From Citrus sinensis (taxonomy: Eukaryota > Streptophyta > Magnoliopsida > Sapindales > Rutaceae): 64,000 nt of DNA. The position numbers and the translations under genes were made by a program. The notes beneath the pieces were generated by a model that did no database searches, had not been told where the DNA came from, and saw only the letters and a program-made list of their open reading frames with translations. Of the stretch, positions 44,348 through 56,165 are shown piece by piece (positions within the stretch are counted from its first letter, which is position 1; every line of letters begins with the position of its first letter). The stretch is from NCBI RefSeq assembly GCF_022201045.2, contig NC_068564.1, positions 16,583,001 to 16,647,000 of the forward strand, in the 5' to 3' direction.

Positions 44348-45170
44348 TACGACTAGCTAGTCATTGTCTAGGTTTAGAATGAATCCCATTATTTCTGCAA
44401 AATATGTCTTCCATATAACAATCACGTTTCTTAATATAGAAATTAAAACAACACCAACATAGTACCAAACAAAAAAAATCATATGCTTCAAAGACAATAA
44501 AATACACAAATGATACGAAGCGAAGCAAGATAAATGATAATATGTCAAATGAAATTTCTTTATGATGGAGTTTTTTTTTGTTTTTCCTTTCCCAAGTTGA
44601 GGTCATGGATATCAGGATATCATTGTCAAATGAAATTTATGCTTTTTTGGGGGGGGGGGGGGGGGGGGGGGAAGGTGGCTGTTATTGTCAAATTAAATTT
44701 TATGCACCTTTCTTTTCTTTTCTTTTCTTTTCGTTTTCTCATGGCAATTAACTAGTTTGCTCATGTGGAATTACACATCATTGGCGTTGAAATTGACTTT
44801 TAGATACCTCCTTCCAACTTTTTTTCATTTCAATTATTGGTATATTTTTTCAGCTTTCTTTTGAAACGTTTTGAAATCTGAATGTATTGGGAAAAACTTT
44901 TAATCAAACTGAAAGCTCATATTATTTCGGTTTCGGATTGCTCTGAATAAATCATAGTGCATATATTCAGGTCGCTTGAAATTTAAGGTGAAAATGAAAT
45001 TTATTTGAAATTTCATTTGATATCCTTATCAAAATATTTTGTTACACCAACTCTTTAGTTAAATTTTACAATATTATATCTTTAAATGCCCACAATACAA
45101 TTAATCATTAAAGAGAAAATAATACACACTAAAATATTATGTGATATGCATGGTATGTAACATGTTATTC
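44348..45170. other. AT-rich DNA between two CACTA ends
   Basis: No coding signal. Contains a poly-G run (44649-44671) and a pentanucleotide repeat (TTTTC)n at 44708-44733. Confidence 0.5.
44649..44671 (+). repeat. Homopolymer run of G (about 23 bases)
   Basis: An uninterrupted G run preceded by TTTTTT. The exact length may be unreliable in sequencing. Confidence 0.85.
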
Positions 45171-48056
45171 CACTACAACAAATATGATTTATTATAGCAC
45201 TAATTTATAGCGTTTTATATCGAATATCATCACAATCATACATTTTATAGCATTTTTCATAAAAATTGCTATTAAACTGAAATTTTGTTAGATGTATAAC
45301 ATTACTATTATGACATATTTTTTAAAAGTTATAAAAACGTTAGTTAGCATAGCGTTTTGTAAAAAAAGTTATAAAATAAATTGTTACTTAATAGTTTTTA
45401 TGACATTTTTTGTAAAAGCTATTGGAAAAAAAATTATAAAATTTTTAAAATGCTATAGAAATAAAAAAAAATCGTTAAAAAAATGCTTTTTTAGGCACCA
45501 AATTTCATTAGATTGGCGCCCATATTATAACATTTTACTATGACATTTTTTAAAAGTGCTAAATAAATGTACACTTAGGATAGCGTAATTGTAAAGAAGT
45601 TATAAAATAAATATTAAAAAGTTACTTTATAACTTTTTATTAAGTGTTATAGAATTTATTATAAAAAAATCTCTAAAGTGGCGCTAACTTTTCTACATTG
45701 GCGCCCATTCTTCCCACCCCAAGAAAAACCCCAAAAGCATTTTATTATTTTTTCCCCAAATCCCTTTCATCTTTTTCTCTTTGCAGCTCTAAACTTTCTC
45801 TTTCCCCTTTTTCTAACCGGTCAAAAGTAGCTGAGTTAAAGTTCATCTTCTCAAATCAATCCCTCAGGTATGTACAAAGCTTTAAGCTTGTTACGTGCTT
45901 TAAAAGGTCAAAAGGAATAATAAAAATAATACAAAGCTTTAAGCTTTCTATTACTTGCATTTTTTTTCCTTTTAGGTGTAAAAATAATAAAAATATCCTT
46001 TCTTTTTGATATATTGCATGGCTCTATGGTCTCAGGTCAAGTGAGGACTTTAAGATGATGGACAAAACTTGGGTTCAACTTAAAAGGTTTTTTAATTCGC
46101 CAAATAACAATTATATATTTCCTATTTTCTTATAATGTTATTAATTTTAATTGATATTTTACGTTTATTTGTAGAAATACAAAAGAATATCGTGAAGGAG
46201 TAAAAAAGTTTGTGGAAAATGCAACATTAAATGTAGAAAACCAAAGTTTAGTGAGATGTCCTTGTAAAAAATGTCAAAACCTATGTCATCAAAATGGTGA
46301 AACAATTGTATTGCATTTGTTGAAAGACGAGATGGATATGTCTTACACTACTTGGTATGGCATGGGGAACAGTTAGGGAAAAAAGGTATTGATGTGGAAA
46401 TGACTAATACATATAGCATGTCTAGAGATGTAGATGACCATTATAGAGGTATTCATGAAAATGTTGATGAGCAGCAAGATAACTGCCCAATGAATTTTGT
46501 AGAAGATGTTGAAATCCCATTGTACCCAGGTTGCTCAAAGTACACTAGGTTATCTGCAGCGGCTGTCTTAAATAAGCACAAGACTATGTACGGATACTCA
46601 AATAAGAGTTTTGATAACCTCTTGGAGATTTTGTGTGATATGTTACCCGAATTAAATACTATTCCGAATTCTACTCGTTCAGTTGAAATGTTATTGAAAC
46701 CATTTCAACTAGATTGTATAAGGATACATGCTTGTGATAATGACTGTTGCTTGTTTAGAAATGACCTAGAGAAAAGTGAAACGTGTCCTAAATGTGGATC
46801 TTCTAGATGGAAATTAGATGGTCGAAATAAAAAGATTCATAAAGGAAGTCCAACAAAAGTGTTGACTTATTTTCCCATAATACCAAGGTTTAGAAGGATG
46901 TTTGAGTCACCAAAAATGGCAGAACAATTGAGATGGCATTATGATCATAAAAGTAATGATGATAAAATGGGGCACCTAGTGGATACCTTAGCTTGGAAGA
47001 CAATTGATAAAAAAATGGCCTTCGTTCTCCAAAGATCCTATAAACCTAAGGTTAGGTCTAGCAGCGGATGGGTTTAATCCTTTTGGTATTCGTAGTTCAA
47101 CATATAGTTGCTGGCCAATAATGTTAGTAACTTACAATCTCCCACCATGGTTGTGAATGAGAAAAGAATTTATAATGTTGACATTGTTGATTCCAAGGCC
47201 TAAACAACCTGGTAATGACGTATATATTTATCTACAACCGCTAATAGATGATCGACAACAGCTATGGGAGAATGGTGTAGAGGTTTATGATGCATTCACT
47301 AGGACAGTTTTCAACTTGAAAGCAATTTTGATGTGGACAATTAACGATTTTCCTGCATATGGCAACTTGGCAGGATATGCCACAAAAGGTAAGGCAGCAT
47401 GTCCTATATGCAGTTCTAATACATGCTCAAAAAGGTTAAAATACAATAAAAAACTGTATATATGGGTCATAGATGCTTCCTTCCTTCTGGCCATTCCCTC
47501 CGATTCAAAAAGTCATGGTTTAATGGTCATGAAGAACTTGAGGAAAGACCTAGAATAATGTCTGGAACACAAATTTTAAATGAGGTAAAAGACATAAAAA
47601 ATGATTGGGGAAAAAGTTCAAGAAAGAACAAAAGGAATATAAAAAAATACTCGGTGTGAAAAAAAAAAGTCATTATTTTTTGACTTACCATATTGGCAGG
47701 TATGATTCTATTGAATAAATTTTTTGTAATTATGTTGATAATGCCTAAATAAATTCCTCATGATACTCTTATTGTTCTTGATTTTTCAGCATCTTTTGTT
47801 GCGTCATAATTTGGATGTGATGCATATAGAGAAGAATGTATGTGATAGCATAGTTGGGACTCTGCTCAATATAAAGGGAAAATCAAAGGATGGCCTTCAT
47901 TCTCGTATGGATTTGAAGGAATTAAAAATAAGGAAAGATTTACATCCAAATGTGCGTGAGAAGAGTACTTTTCTTCCACCAACACCACATACATTATCAA
48001 GGGTAAAAACACAAATCTTCTGCAAAAGATTGTTAGATTTGAAATTGCCTGATGGT
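45171..48056 (+). mobile_element. CACTA transposon 2, left part only
   Basis: The left end is CACTACAACAAATATGATTTATTATAGC with subterminal repeats (tatagc, agcgtttt, gttataaaa). A tnp2 gene follows on the plus strand. The element stops abruptly after the transposase reads LPDG near 48056, where minus-strand sequence of another CACTA begins. Its own right end is not in the window. Confidence 0.8.
46055..48056 (+). pseudogene. CACTA 2 transposase (tnp2 family), truncated
   Basis: The likely start is at 46055 or 46058 (MMDKTWVQLKRFFNSP). After a short intron comes NTKEYREGVKKFVENA with a C-rich transposase-associated motif (CPCKKCQNLC). The tnp2 domain is well kept at 46352-47077: DVEIPLYPGCSKYTRL, NKSFDNLLEILCDMLPE, IHACDNDCCLFR, CPKCGSSRWK, FPIIPRFRRMFESPKMAEQLRWH. 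Then 47157-47558 has IPRPKQPGNDVYIYLQPL and MWTINDFPAYGNLAGYATKGKAACPIC. 47760-48056 has LLLRHNLDVMHIEKNVCDSIVGTLLN and SKDGLHSRMDLKEL. Frameshifts or stops lie near 47060-47157 and after 47558. The C-terminal half is cut off at the chimeric junction. Confidence 0.88.
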
Positions 48057-48117
48057 TAACAAATTAATCTACAACAAAAAAAATTAACAAAGAATTAAGT
48101 AAACTAATTAAACTTAC

Positions 48118-48842
48118 TCATTCACCATTTGCTTCAACTCATCATCAGGATTATCACCTAATGGATCAAGATAATAAATTTTTCGCCTCACCATATCAAT
48201 TGCTACTAGCACCCAGTGGTCACTAAACAAACAAGTAAAAAAAAAAAAAACAGATTACAAGATAAATTTAAATCATTTATGTTAAAAAATAAAATAGACA
48301 ATAAATAAACCATACCCTGGGTTATATGGGAAGACAATTATTTGGGCTATTTGAATCTTGTCCAAAAGGTTTGAAATATAGGAACACCTATTTGGGTAGC
48401 TTGCTTGACTTGACTGTAACTTAACTATGCATCCAAATTGAATTGGAATAACACCACTGCCATTATCCATCTCTTCATACAAGTGTCTATTAAAAAAAGA
48501 AACTTTCATGACATGAATATAAGAAATAAATTAATGACAATTTGCAAAATCAGAAAACATAGTAAAAACATAAATCAAGTTTTTTATTTCTTACTTGATC
48601 CATATCTCCAAAATAGAATTTGAGAGCTCTGTAAACTCAATGACTTCATTGTAAATCTGCTTGTCCAATCTACTCTCCCAGTAGACACCAAAAGTCTTCA
48701 AATCATGGGCAATCATAATCGTCCGTGACAGGGAGCTCTCAATCATCAAATAAAAGATATTCATTTGTGAACTTTTGTTCTCTTTTCTTGCTTTCACAGC
48801 TCCACGAGTATTCTTTCTCAGAAGTAGTTTCCTTGCTGTCAC
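48118..48842 (-). pseudogene. Ulp1-type (C48) cysteine protease gene of CACTA 3, 3' end missing
   Basis: In minus-strand order: TIMIAHDLKTFGVYWESRL and NEVIEFTELSNSILEIWIK (48842-48591). Then LYEEMDNGSGVIP, YPNRCSYISNLLDKIQIAQIIVFPYNPG before a GTAT donor (48509-48305). Then HWVLVAIDMVRRKIYYLDPL and DELKQMVNE before GTAAGT (about 48220-48118). The HW and YYLDP motifs carry the His and Asp of the Ulp1/SENP triad. The exon with the catalytic Cys should follow but is replaced by CACTA 2. Ulp1-like domains are known passengers in some plant CACTA and Mutator elements. Confidence 0.75.
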
Positions 48843-48917
48843 TGGTTTTACAACAACATATTCTTTTGTTGTTCGTTTATGTTCATACAGATATACCGCG
48901 ACATTTGTAGGAGACTT

Positions 48918-49490
48918 TCATCCATCCACTTTTCTCTTTGAAGGAGTTAATCTTGGAGATCTTCTTGGGGTGATTTTTGAAGTGGCTTCACAATCTACTG
49001 GGGGTGGATTCTGTGCAGGGGATGGCAGGGGAGGTGTGTTGATGTTTTTGTCAAGTTTTGGACAAACAGTGAGGTCATTGGTCACTGACTTTGGAGTAAC
49101 TTTGGTCACCGACTTGGGGGTAGCTTTGGGGTTGTTGGTCACTGACTTTGGAGTAACTTTGCTAGGTCATCGACGATCTATCTCCATCTTAACACTGCAA
49201 CCACCTTTGGAGTTAGGAAAGTTGGAACTGCCAACTTCAGTGTTGTTGCAGGCGTTTATCCTTGCATTCATTTGATCTAATTGAGCTTGCATAAACTGAA
49301 AACTCTCTTGATACATTCTCTGTTCTCGCGCCAACTCCATGGGGTCAGGAACATTGAAATACATGGATGGGATTATGAATTGAACCAATCCTTGCACCCG
49401 ACTTCCATTAGGCTTCTTTTGAAGTGCTTCACCTAGGATATCATTCGGTCCTTGGGATTGGAACGTTCCCTGCTCAACTTGACTTCTTAG
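48918..49490 (-). CDS. Linker region between the plant-transposase and Ulp1 parts (CACTA 3)
   Basis: 49490-49167 reads SELRSQVEQGTFQSQGPND, ILGEALQKKPNGSRVQG, VQFIIPSMYFNVPD and EQRMYQESFQFMQAQLDQMNAR, like the C-terminal part of En/Spm plant-transposase proteins with a coiled-coil tail. 49142-48918 is Pro/Thr/Lys-rich (PKSVTKVTPKSVTN, LPSPAQNPPP, TPRRSPRLTPSKRK) and contains a short DNA repeat (ggtcactgactttggagtaac, three times). The basic PRRSPR stretch could be a nuclear signal. Frame changes near 49160 may be an intron or a break. Confidence 0.55.
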
Positions 49491-50009
49491 CTCACTCTAC
49501 AAAATAAATACAAAAATATTTGATCAAAATTAGGAATAAAAAAACAAATAAGTTAAATAATGACAGTGGTGGTGGAAACTTACAATTCTCTCAGCCACTT
49601 GCTGCACTTCAGGTGTATAAGTTCTATATTTTCTACTGTGAGCCAATAATCAGGCTTCACTGCAATCAATCTCGCGCTCAGTAACTCAGAGGTCCAACTA
49701 CTGTAATAATTCAACAAAAATTGAATTGAAAACTGCTATGAATCATCCTATTATTTGTATTGAAAATGTCATAAGTTTGTATAGAGTGGTTATTATACTT
49801 ACTCTTTTATGCAACATCCCATCATATCCTGCGCTGCCCAAGTGATGATTGTACATATTATTTGCTCTTTTTTCCTTTGCTGCCTTACTTTTTTCCTGCA
49901 CAAAGCGGATATTGATTAAAATGGTTACAGGAACTCAATAATATTATCTAACTAATAGAAATTTTAAACATACCTAAACGTTTTTGGATAAAATCTTATC
50001 AACAAAGCT

Positions 50010-50450
50010 CTACCAGTCCTCTTTTTTAATGCCTTCATACTCAAGAGGAGGCTTTTTCAATGAACTCAAGTTGTTTGCATTGGGCAAAATATATTCATTG
50101 GCCAACTTACATCTAAAGCCCCTTAATGCAATTCTCATCCACTTGAATACTTGGGTTTTTGCCTTAAGACTCAACTTAAACGTTTCCTGAAAATGAGTCC
50201 ATAACATCTCTTTGATGTCTAGTGGCACTTTCCTCCAATCATCATATATAATTAGAACTCTTTCCTGTACAATCACCCCAATGTAGTTCCTCAGATCGTT
50301 TCTCTTTTTTCCAACTAGAACTTCGTAGGAATTGTACATAACCTCAGTCTGGTCACTAGCTCCTCTCTGCAGGTCTTTCTTCTTTGTAAGGTTTCGTCTT
50401 GGTCTTCCTTCTAGATCTGGATCATATGTTGGCTCCTCTTTTTCTGTCAT
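50010..50450 (-). CDS. Plant transposase (En/Spm, Ptta) domain of CACTA 3
   Basis: 146 residues, MTEKEEPTYDPDLEGRPRRN, then RNYIGVIVQERVLIIYDDWRKVPLDIKEMLW and FQETFKLSLKAKTQVFKWMRIALRGFRCKL. The last part (VPLDIKE-LW--F---F, then a W/K/R-rich helix) is the typical motif of the plant transposase (Ptta/En/Spm) family. It probably forms one gene with the linker and Ulp1 parts downstream. Confidence 0.75.
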   Translation of the reverse strand: MTEKEEPTYDPDLEGRPRRNLTKKKDLQRGASDQTEVMYNSYEVLVGKKRNDLRNYIGVIVQERVLIIYDDWRKVPLDIKEMLWTHFQETFKLSLKAKTQVFKWMRIALRGFRCKLANEYILPNANNLSSLKKPPLEYEGIKKEDW

Positions 50451-50644
50451 GTCTCCAACAAACCTACAAATACATAAAAGTGGATGAGTGCACCAGATAC
50501 CAATCTAATATCCCAATATAATAATAAAATAATAAAAAAAACAAATTAGTTGGTGACTTACGGGAAGTAGTGGTAATCAGGCATAGTAGTTGGATTATTC
50601 ATTTTCCGCACCAATATTTACAAGAAAAACATCAACAACTAATC

Positions 50645-51157
50645 TTACACAAACTCCTCATCACTCAAACCTAACTTACATTCTGGAAAATTATTGGATA
50701 ATGGTGCATACTCATCGATGCCATCACACAAGACCTCATTTGAATAATTACATTTTGAGCTCACTGAACATACAACTGATTTACTATTATCTAACTGATC
50801 TTTCACATAAAACACTTGCTTTGCATGACTAGCTACAATGAAACAGTCAGATTTGTAGCCTATTCGATCTAAATTGACTACAGTGAACCCTAACTCATCA
50901 ACATTAACCCCTCTATCATCTACCCAATCACACTTGAAAAGTACGTTCTTAACCCCCAGATAATCAAGCTGCCAAATTTCACTAACAACCCCATAAAAAG
51001 GCATATCCCCAGAATGAAGATTTTTGTCTTTCGAACTTGAAATCTGTAAAGTATTAGCAACCACATAAACCCCACTGTTTTGTGTTATATGGTTGTTGTC
51101 CCGATCTCTCGTAGTAAAATTAAAACCATTAATACTGTAGCCATCATATGTAACCAC
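50645..51157 (-). pseudogene. DUF4216 part of the CACTA 3 transposase
   Basis: GYSINGFNFTTRDRDNNHITQNSGV, VVANTLQISSSKD, MPFYGVVSEIWQLDYLG, VLFKCDWVDDRGV, LDRIGYKSDCFIVASHAKQVFYVKD: the DUF4216 pattern found behind tnp2 in CACTA transposases. It is open over 170 residues and ends with its own stop. Confidence 0.85.
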
Positions 51158-51394
51158 GCTTGAGTGGGGTTTGTTTGCCAGCCACCATACTTTTTCGTCA
51201 ATCGCTACATTATTTGCTTTATCAGTTATTACCTATTGTTTAATTAATAAAATCACAATAATTAGTTTAAAGAGAAAAGTTTGTGTGCCTTTACTTGGAT
51301 ACTTTTATTAGATCTAATGAAGTTAATCTAACCTTTTGTTTTAGCAAATCAGCAAACGTACGGGAGTTCTCGGTTGGCAACCATAAATACTTTT

Positions 51395-51997
51395 TTAATT
51401 GATGAGGGTGAGTTGATTGCAATAAGGCCAAATGCTCCCTAAAATTATACTAACAGAATTAATAAAATTGAAAAAAAAATAAATAAAAAAGAGGTTCAAA
51501 TTTTCAGTCACATACTCTATGTATGGTAGAATCTCGGGGGTGTTCACCAAAACACATCGGTGCGCTTGCGCCAATGTAGGGCCATTAACCACCTTAATAT
51601 TTGCACCTCTGAGTGGCCTTTTGACTGTAAAATCAATTACACAACCAATAGATAGTCCGATTGAATTACAGTTTGAAAGGTATTCAGTACAAAATTCAAG
51701 TGCTTCCTTAGCAATATAGCACTCTGCAATGCAACCTTCAGGACGATATTGGTTGCGTACATAACCCTTTATAGGTTTCATTTCTCTCTCAAATGGATAC
51801 ATCCATCGAAGGTAAACCAGGCCACATAATCTAACTTCTTCAACTAGATGGACTGTTAAATGGACCATTATATCGAAGAAGGCAGGTATGAAAGATTGTT
51901 CTAAATTGTATAAGGTGATTGTAAGTTCTTTTTGCAATTGGTCTAGAGAATTGGGCTCTACTACCTTAGAACACAAAGAATTAAAGAAGAGGCACAA
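51395..51997 (-). pseudogene. DUF4218 part of the CACTA 3 transposase
   Basis: LCSKVVEPNSLDQLQKELTI, YNLEQSFIPAFFDIMVHLTVHL, GLVYLRWMYPFEREMKPIKGYVRNQYRPEGCIAECYIAKEALEFC: the DUF4218 motif. The upstream NHRDCH-like piece lies near 52065-52090 (KSHDCHTL frame), interrupted near 52030. Confidence 0.85.
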
Positions 51998-52065
51998 CCT
52001 GATTATGACAGATCTGACATTTTGAGGTAAACAATTTCAAATTGCTAATGGTAGTAGTTGTTGCA

Positions 52066-52494
52066 TCAAGGTATGACAATCATGAGACTTAACCCTATGA
52101 AGACGACAATCATCCATTGAAACAATATTTCAAAAATTAGAACAATAGCCATCAGGAACTTTGACACTTTGCAAGGTTTCACAGAACATTTTTTTTCCTT
52201 CTTACTTAAAGTGTATGGGGCAGGGGGCAAGACTTTGTTTTGTTCATCAGGAGCTAATGCAATAAATGCTTTGTTAATTTTTTCTCTAAGCTCTAGATAT
52301 GTAAGATCTTTTCTAGCATTAATTCCATCTTTTGTTTTCCCCGGTTGATGGAGTAATGTGCCATAGATGCTCTTGCATACATTTTTCTCAATATGCATCA
52401 CATTTAGTTGATGGCGAACTAACAAATGTTCCCAATATTCTAAATCAAAGAAGATTGATCTCTTGTTGAAGGGTTTGCATGTGAGATATTGCAT
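52066..52494 (-). pseudogene. tnp2 fragment of the CACTA 3 transposase
   Basis: FFDLEYWEHLLVRHQLNVMHIEKNVCKSIYGTLL, GKTKDGINARKDLTYLEL and VLPPAPYTLSKKEKK: the tnp2 segment homologous to 47760-48056 but clearly different in sequence. The N-terminal half of tnp2 is not found upstream, so this gene is truncated at its 5' side too. Confidence 0.85.
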
Positions 52495-52559
52495 TTATAC
52501 TAAGTCTAGCAAGTGCATTACAGGGAAAAGATAGATGAATTGACCCGAATTGAATATGT

Positions 52560-53790
52560 ATCTTTATCAGGCTCTAATTAAATGGAACAAGTTAGGCCCA
52601 AAATTAAAAGCATCATGCAAAATTTTAAATGCAATTTCGAGAAATGGGGAAAAGGAGAAAAACCCAAATCTGCATTGACATTGTATCCATCAATTCAAGT
52701 TAAAGTGTACATGAAATTCAAAGTCCAGTGACATGGCAACTAAAGAAAGAGAGGAAAGAAAACTGATTTGAATCAGGCACTTATAAAACTACTCTTAGTT
52801 AAAAACTCTAGTATAATAATTGAACTTCAGTTACCTTTACCTCTATGTTAGGTTTTCCCAGGTCCCAAATTATAAACAATCCAGATTACAGAAAAAACTA
52901 AGAATTTTAAAACCCATTCTATAGTTAAACCGCAACAAAACAACATGCATGAGGAAAATAGGCACTGTAAATTGGAAACATAATAATTAAAAATAAATAA
53001 AAATGAATAAATGGCACCTTCAGAAACGAATTTATCGCAGTGAAGAGAGAGAGAGAACCAAATCGTGATAGAAATGAATTCCTCTGCTTCAGGCTTGGTT
53101 GGGATCAACGTGAAGTTTGATTACAGTGGGGGATATGATTTTAGGGTTTGGTTTACTTAGCTTTGACAGAGAAGGAGAACCGAGTGGTGAAATAATGATG
53201 AGTGAATGACTTAGAAAAAAATTAGCTTCAATTTTGGTCTTAGGGTTAGGATAAAACGATGCGTTTTACTTATCTTTATTTTTTCTAAGTGAAACGATAC
53301 CGTTTCTAACTGAAAATATATTATTTACTAGTAAAATTTCAGCCAAAACCTGCTAAAATTTTCACTCAGGCGCACTCAATACATTTCAAGTTCTTTATAG
53401 TAGAAACATAATATTCTACTAATTCAATAGCATAACTAACAAAAAGTCATAACGGTTTCAATTTTAAACTTAAAAGCTTTGGCTTTGAAAAGTCCTAGGT
53501 TCGAATATCAGTTTGGAACGAGATTCAAATTTTATTTTCTTTTACTGATACCTTAAACTTAAATGTTCCGATGTTCGAGGTCCCCGGTTCGAATTCCATC
53601 CGTTACATGATTATGATTATTTTATTTTTATTACTAATACTTTAGTGTGAGCGATTTCTGATGTCCAAATTTCAGACACCATAGTATCATTAATTTGTGA
53701 TACTTATGTGTTAAACACGGAAAATGGCCCATATGTATACAAATACTGATACTTTGTAATAAAGTGTCACAAACCAAGTGTCAGTAAAGA
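52560..53790. other. 5' non-coding and subterminal region of CACTA 3
   Basis: AT-rich. Contains gagagagagag near 53045 and two similar phrases, gttcgaatatcagtttggaac and gttcgaattccatccgttac (53500, 53588), in the subterminal part. No gene recognised. Confidence 0.45.
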
Positions 53791-53807
53791 CCATTTTTCT
53801 AGTAGTG
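53791..53807 (-). repeat. Terminal inverted repeat of CACTA 3
   Basis: The plus strand reads ccatttttctagtagtg; reverse complement CACTACTAGAAAAATGG. The 2.7-kb duplicated block starts two bases further on. Confidence 0.88.
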
Positions 53808-54369
53808 TTTATTACCCACTAACTCACTTAATGTAGATCTAACTATCCAATTCTATTTCCCCTAATATTTTTTCTCATTTTCCTTTCTTTTTCTCTTTTC
53901 CCCACATTTGACTTCTTTCTTATTTTTCTTATTTTCTTTTTCTTCTCTTTTCTCTTTTCCACTTTCTTATTTCTCTTCCATTTTCCTTTGTTTGCTCTGG
54001 ATTCTCAAATTTGGTAAATGAAGGCACTGTTAAATTTTTTTGCATTTTATATAGCCACCGAACGGCCATCAAATGTAAGCAAGCAGCTCTCAATTTTTAA
54101 ATATATATAAGCATCGCTTGAAGAAATCAAGCATCATGCACCTCTATTTTAGTACAATAGGTATGTTTATATGGGAGCTAATAAGAGTGATTGAAGTCAA
54201 TCAAAAGACGTCATAACACTCAAAGCCTAATTAGACATGCAATAATTATATTAAACTCTCTATAAAATAAGCTTCTAGATGTTTCTTTTCTTAGGCCTAT
54301 CTAGCCCATCATGGGCACTAATTCCAATATCTCCCAATTGCATGTGACGAGATAACACCATAGAGAGAG

Positions 54370-54830
54370 AATTGAAAGTAAGTTACCCCGAAGCCTTAAA
54401 TGTATCTCTTGGTCCTTCGAAAAGCAACCTATAGTATCTAGACCCAATGCAGAGGTTGAATATAAGGCACTTGCTTTGACAGCAACTGAGCTAACATGGG
54501 TCACATATCTCTTTCGTGAAATAAGGATTTCTCTTGCTCAACCTCCTCAATTGCTTAGTGATAATTTAAGTGCTTTATATATGACTATTAATCCTGTTTT
54601 ACATTTTTTCTCCAGGGATATAGAGGTTGGTTATCACTTTCATTGAGAAAAGGTTGCAGAAGGTGAGATGGTGAAAAAATTAGTTCCTTCAATGGTGACA
54701 AAAATAGTTCCTTCTTCCTTGGAAATTGTCGATGTATTCACCAAAGCTCTCTCGAAAGTCATGTTTCGCAATTTCTAACAAAACCTTAGCATCCAGATCG
54801 TATGTCACTTGCCAACTTGAGGGGGAGTAA
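54370..54830 (+). pseudogene. Ty1/copia RNase H remnant and purine tract (copy 2)
   Basis: Same piece as 31760-32255 (KALALTATELTWVTYLFREI, LLSDNLSALYM, VDVFTKALS), with the purine tract cttgagggggag at about 54819. Broken. Confidence 0.85.
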
Positions 54831-55658
54831 TAAGCAAGCTATAAATGGTCAACAGAAGAAAATTCACCAACGGTTAAAACATACAACATAGCTTGCACAA
54901 GTCAACGCTATCATTGAATTTCACTATCAAGGTTTTTGCAATATCATGTATCTTTAAAAAGGAAGTATTTCATTACCTATTTTGTAGTTTAGGAAAGCAG
55001 ATTATGTAGTCCAACTATATTTCTGTAGTTATGTAATTAAATCTCTGATAGCTAGCTATTTCATTATATACATAACTTTTGTAAATTCACTTTGTAAACA
55101 ATTAAAGTCAGAATACGAGTTATTATTTTTTTTTCAATAACACAAGTTGTATTATTTGCAAGTGCTAATTATCTAAACCCCTCTCTTGTGTTCCAAGCCA
55201 ATTCCTGATCCACAAATGTCAATTCTAAAGCGAAGGTACTAAGTTCTTTTTAAGGACTTATTTTGATGGAAAAAAAAAAAGATGAACTCAGTTTCCTTGG
55301 AAACGTCTCTATCAGTAGAAATGAAACCTCTAATGGATTTATAATCATCAGAAGATTATTTTCTGGGATATCATAATGTTAATCTTGCTAGTAGTCTATT
55401 TATCGTTGATTTAATTGATCAATGCATCAACACCTAAGCTGAGCTAGACATAGTTTTTAAATATCAGACATTAGAGACACTAAGACTATATGCAAATGCA
55501 GATTTTATTTATAGTTAAAACCCAGATGACTTTGTCTCAGAATAAAAATTTGAACAATACCTCCATTATTGTGGCAGTAATTACTTCATATGCATTTAGA
55601 AGTTGTAAGTAGTTGAGTGCTTCAGTGAACTTTAAAATCCAACCTCAAATTCACTCAC

Positions 55659-55889
55659 TTAAGGCTCATGCATCTTGATCATAATTCCAGCCACATACCC
55701 AACAACACTCCAACTAATACTCCAAATCATGCGTAACAACCCACCATCTTCCAACAGCACTCTAATTCTAGCGATATACAGAGCAACACTCCGACCTATA
55801 CCCACAACCCAATCTACACCAAAATCAATCAAAATACCTAATATTATCAAATGTAAAACATCTATACTGCAATCCTTAACAACAACCAT
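55659..55889 (-). CDS. Unidentified 76-residue hydrophobic ORF
   Basis: MVVVKDCSIDVLHLIILGIL, DFGVDWVVGIGRS, RVLLEDGGLLRMIWSISWSVVGYVAGIMIKMHEP. Hydrophobic, with two possible membrane segments. The homologous place in copy 1 (about 33090-33330) is interrupted, so constraint is unlikely. It may be an exon remnant of a host gene caught in the block. Not recognised. Confidence 0.25.
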   Translation of the reverse strand: MVVVKDCSIDVLHLIILGILIDFGVDWVVGIGRSVALYIARIRVLLEDGGLLRMIWSISWSVVGYVAGIMIKMHEP

Positions 55890-56165
55890 TATAGTTTAAC
55901 ACTAAAACTTTAATTTCAACAAATTGTAACAAATAATAACAAGGTGCATCTACAGTTTCATACTCATACTAACTATTTTGCAAATGCGACAAGGATGTGG
56001 AAAAAATGGTTAGCCCACTCCAAAAGAACCTCATTAAGTTCATCCTGAGTATATTCCTTCTTTGCATTAAAGTGTTAATCGCAAGATTAATATTGTCAAA
56101 CTTCAAAAATAATGCCACAGATATAGTATAAAAGCAAGTTGAGATATATACTATTCAAGAATTTA

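Larger units (their letters stand above)
48057..53807 (-). mobile_element. CACTA transposon 3, minus strand, truncated at its 3' end
   Basis: Its 5' end is the reverse complement of 53807: CACTACTAGAAAAATGGTC, followed by subterminal words such as TGACACTT and GTATCAGTA. On the minus strand follow a tnp2 fragment, DUF4218, DUF4216, an En/Spm plant-transposase part and a Ulp1-type protease. It ends inside the Ulp1 gene at about 48057, where it joins CACTA 2 tail to tail. The ends of CACTA 2 (CACTACAACAAATATG) and CACTA 3 (CACTACTAGAAAAATG) differ after the first six bases, and the tnp2 sequences differ. They are therefore two elements, not one with an inversion. Confidence 0.8.

Noticed and set aside
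45171-53807. A single large CACTA element with an internal inversion
   Set aside because: The two ends differ beyond the CACTAC core and the two tnp2 segments are clearly different sequences, so two elements fit better.
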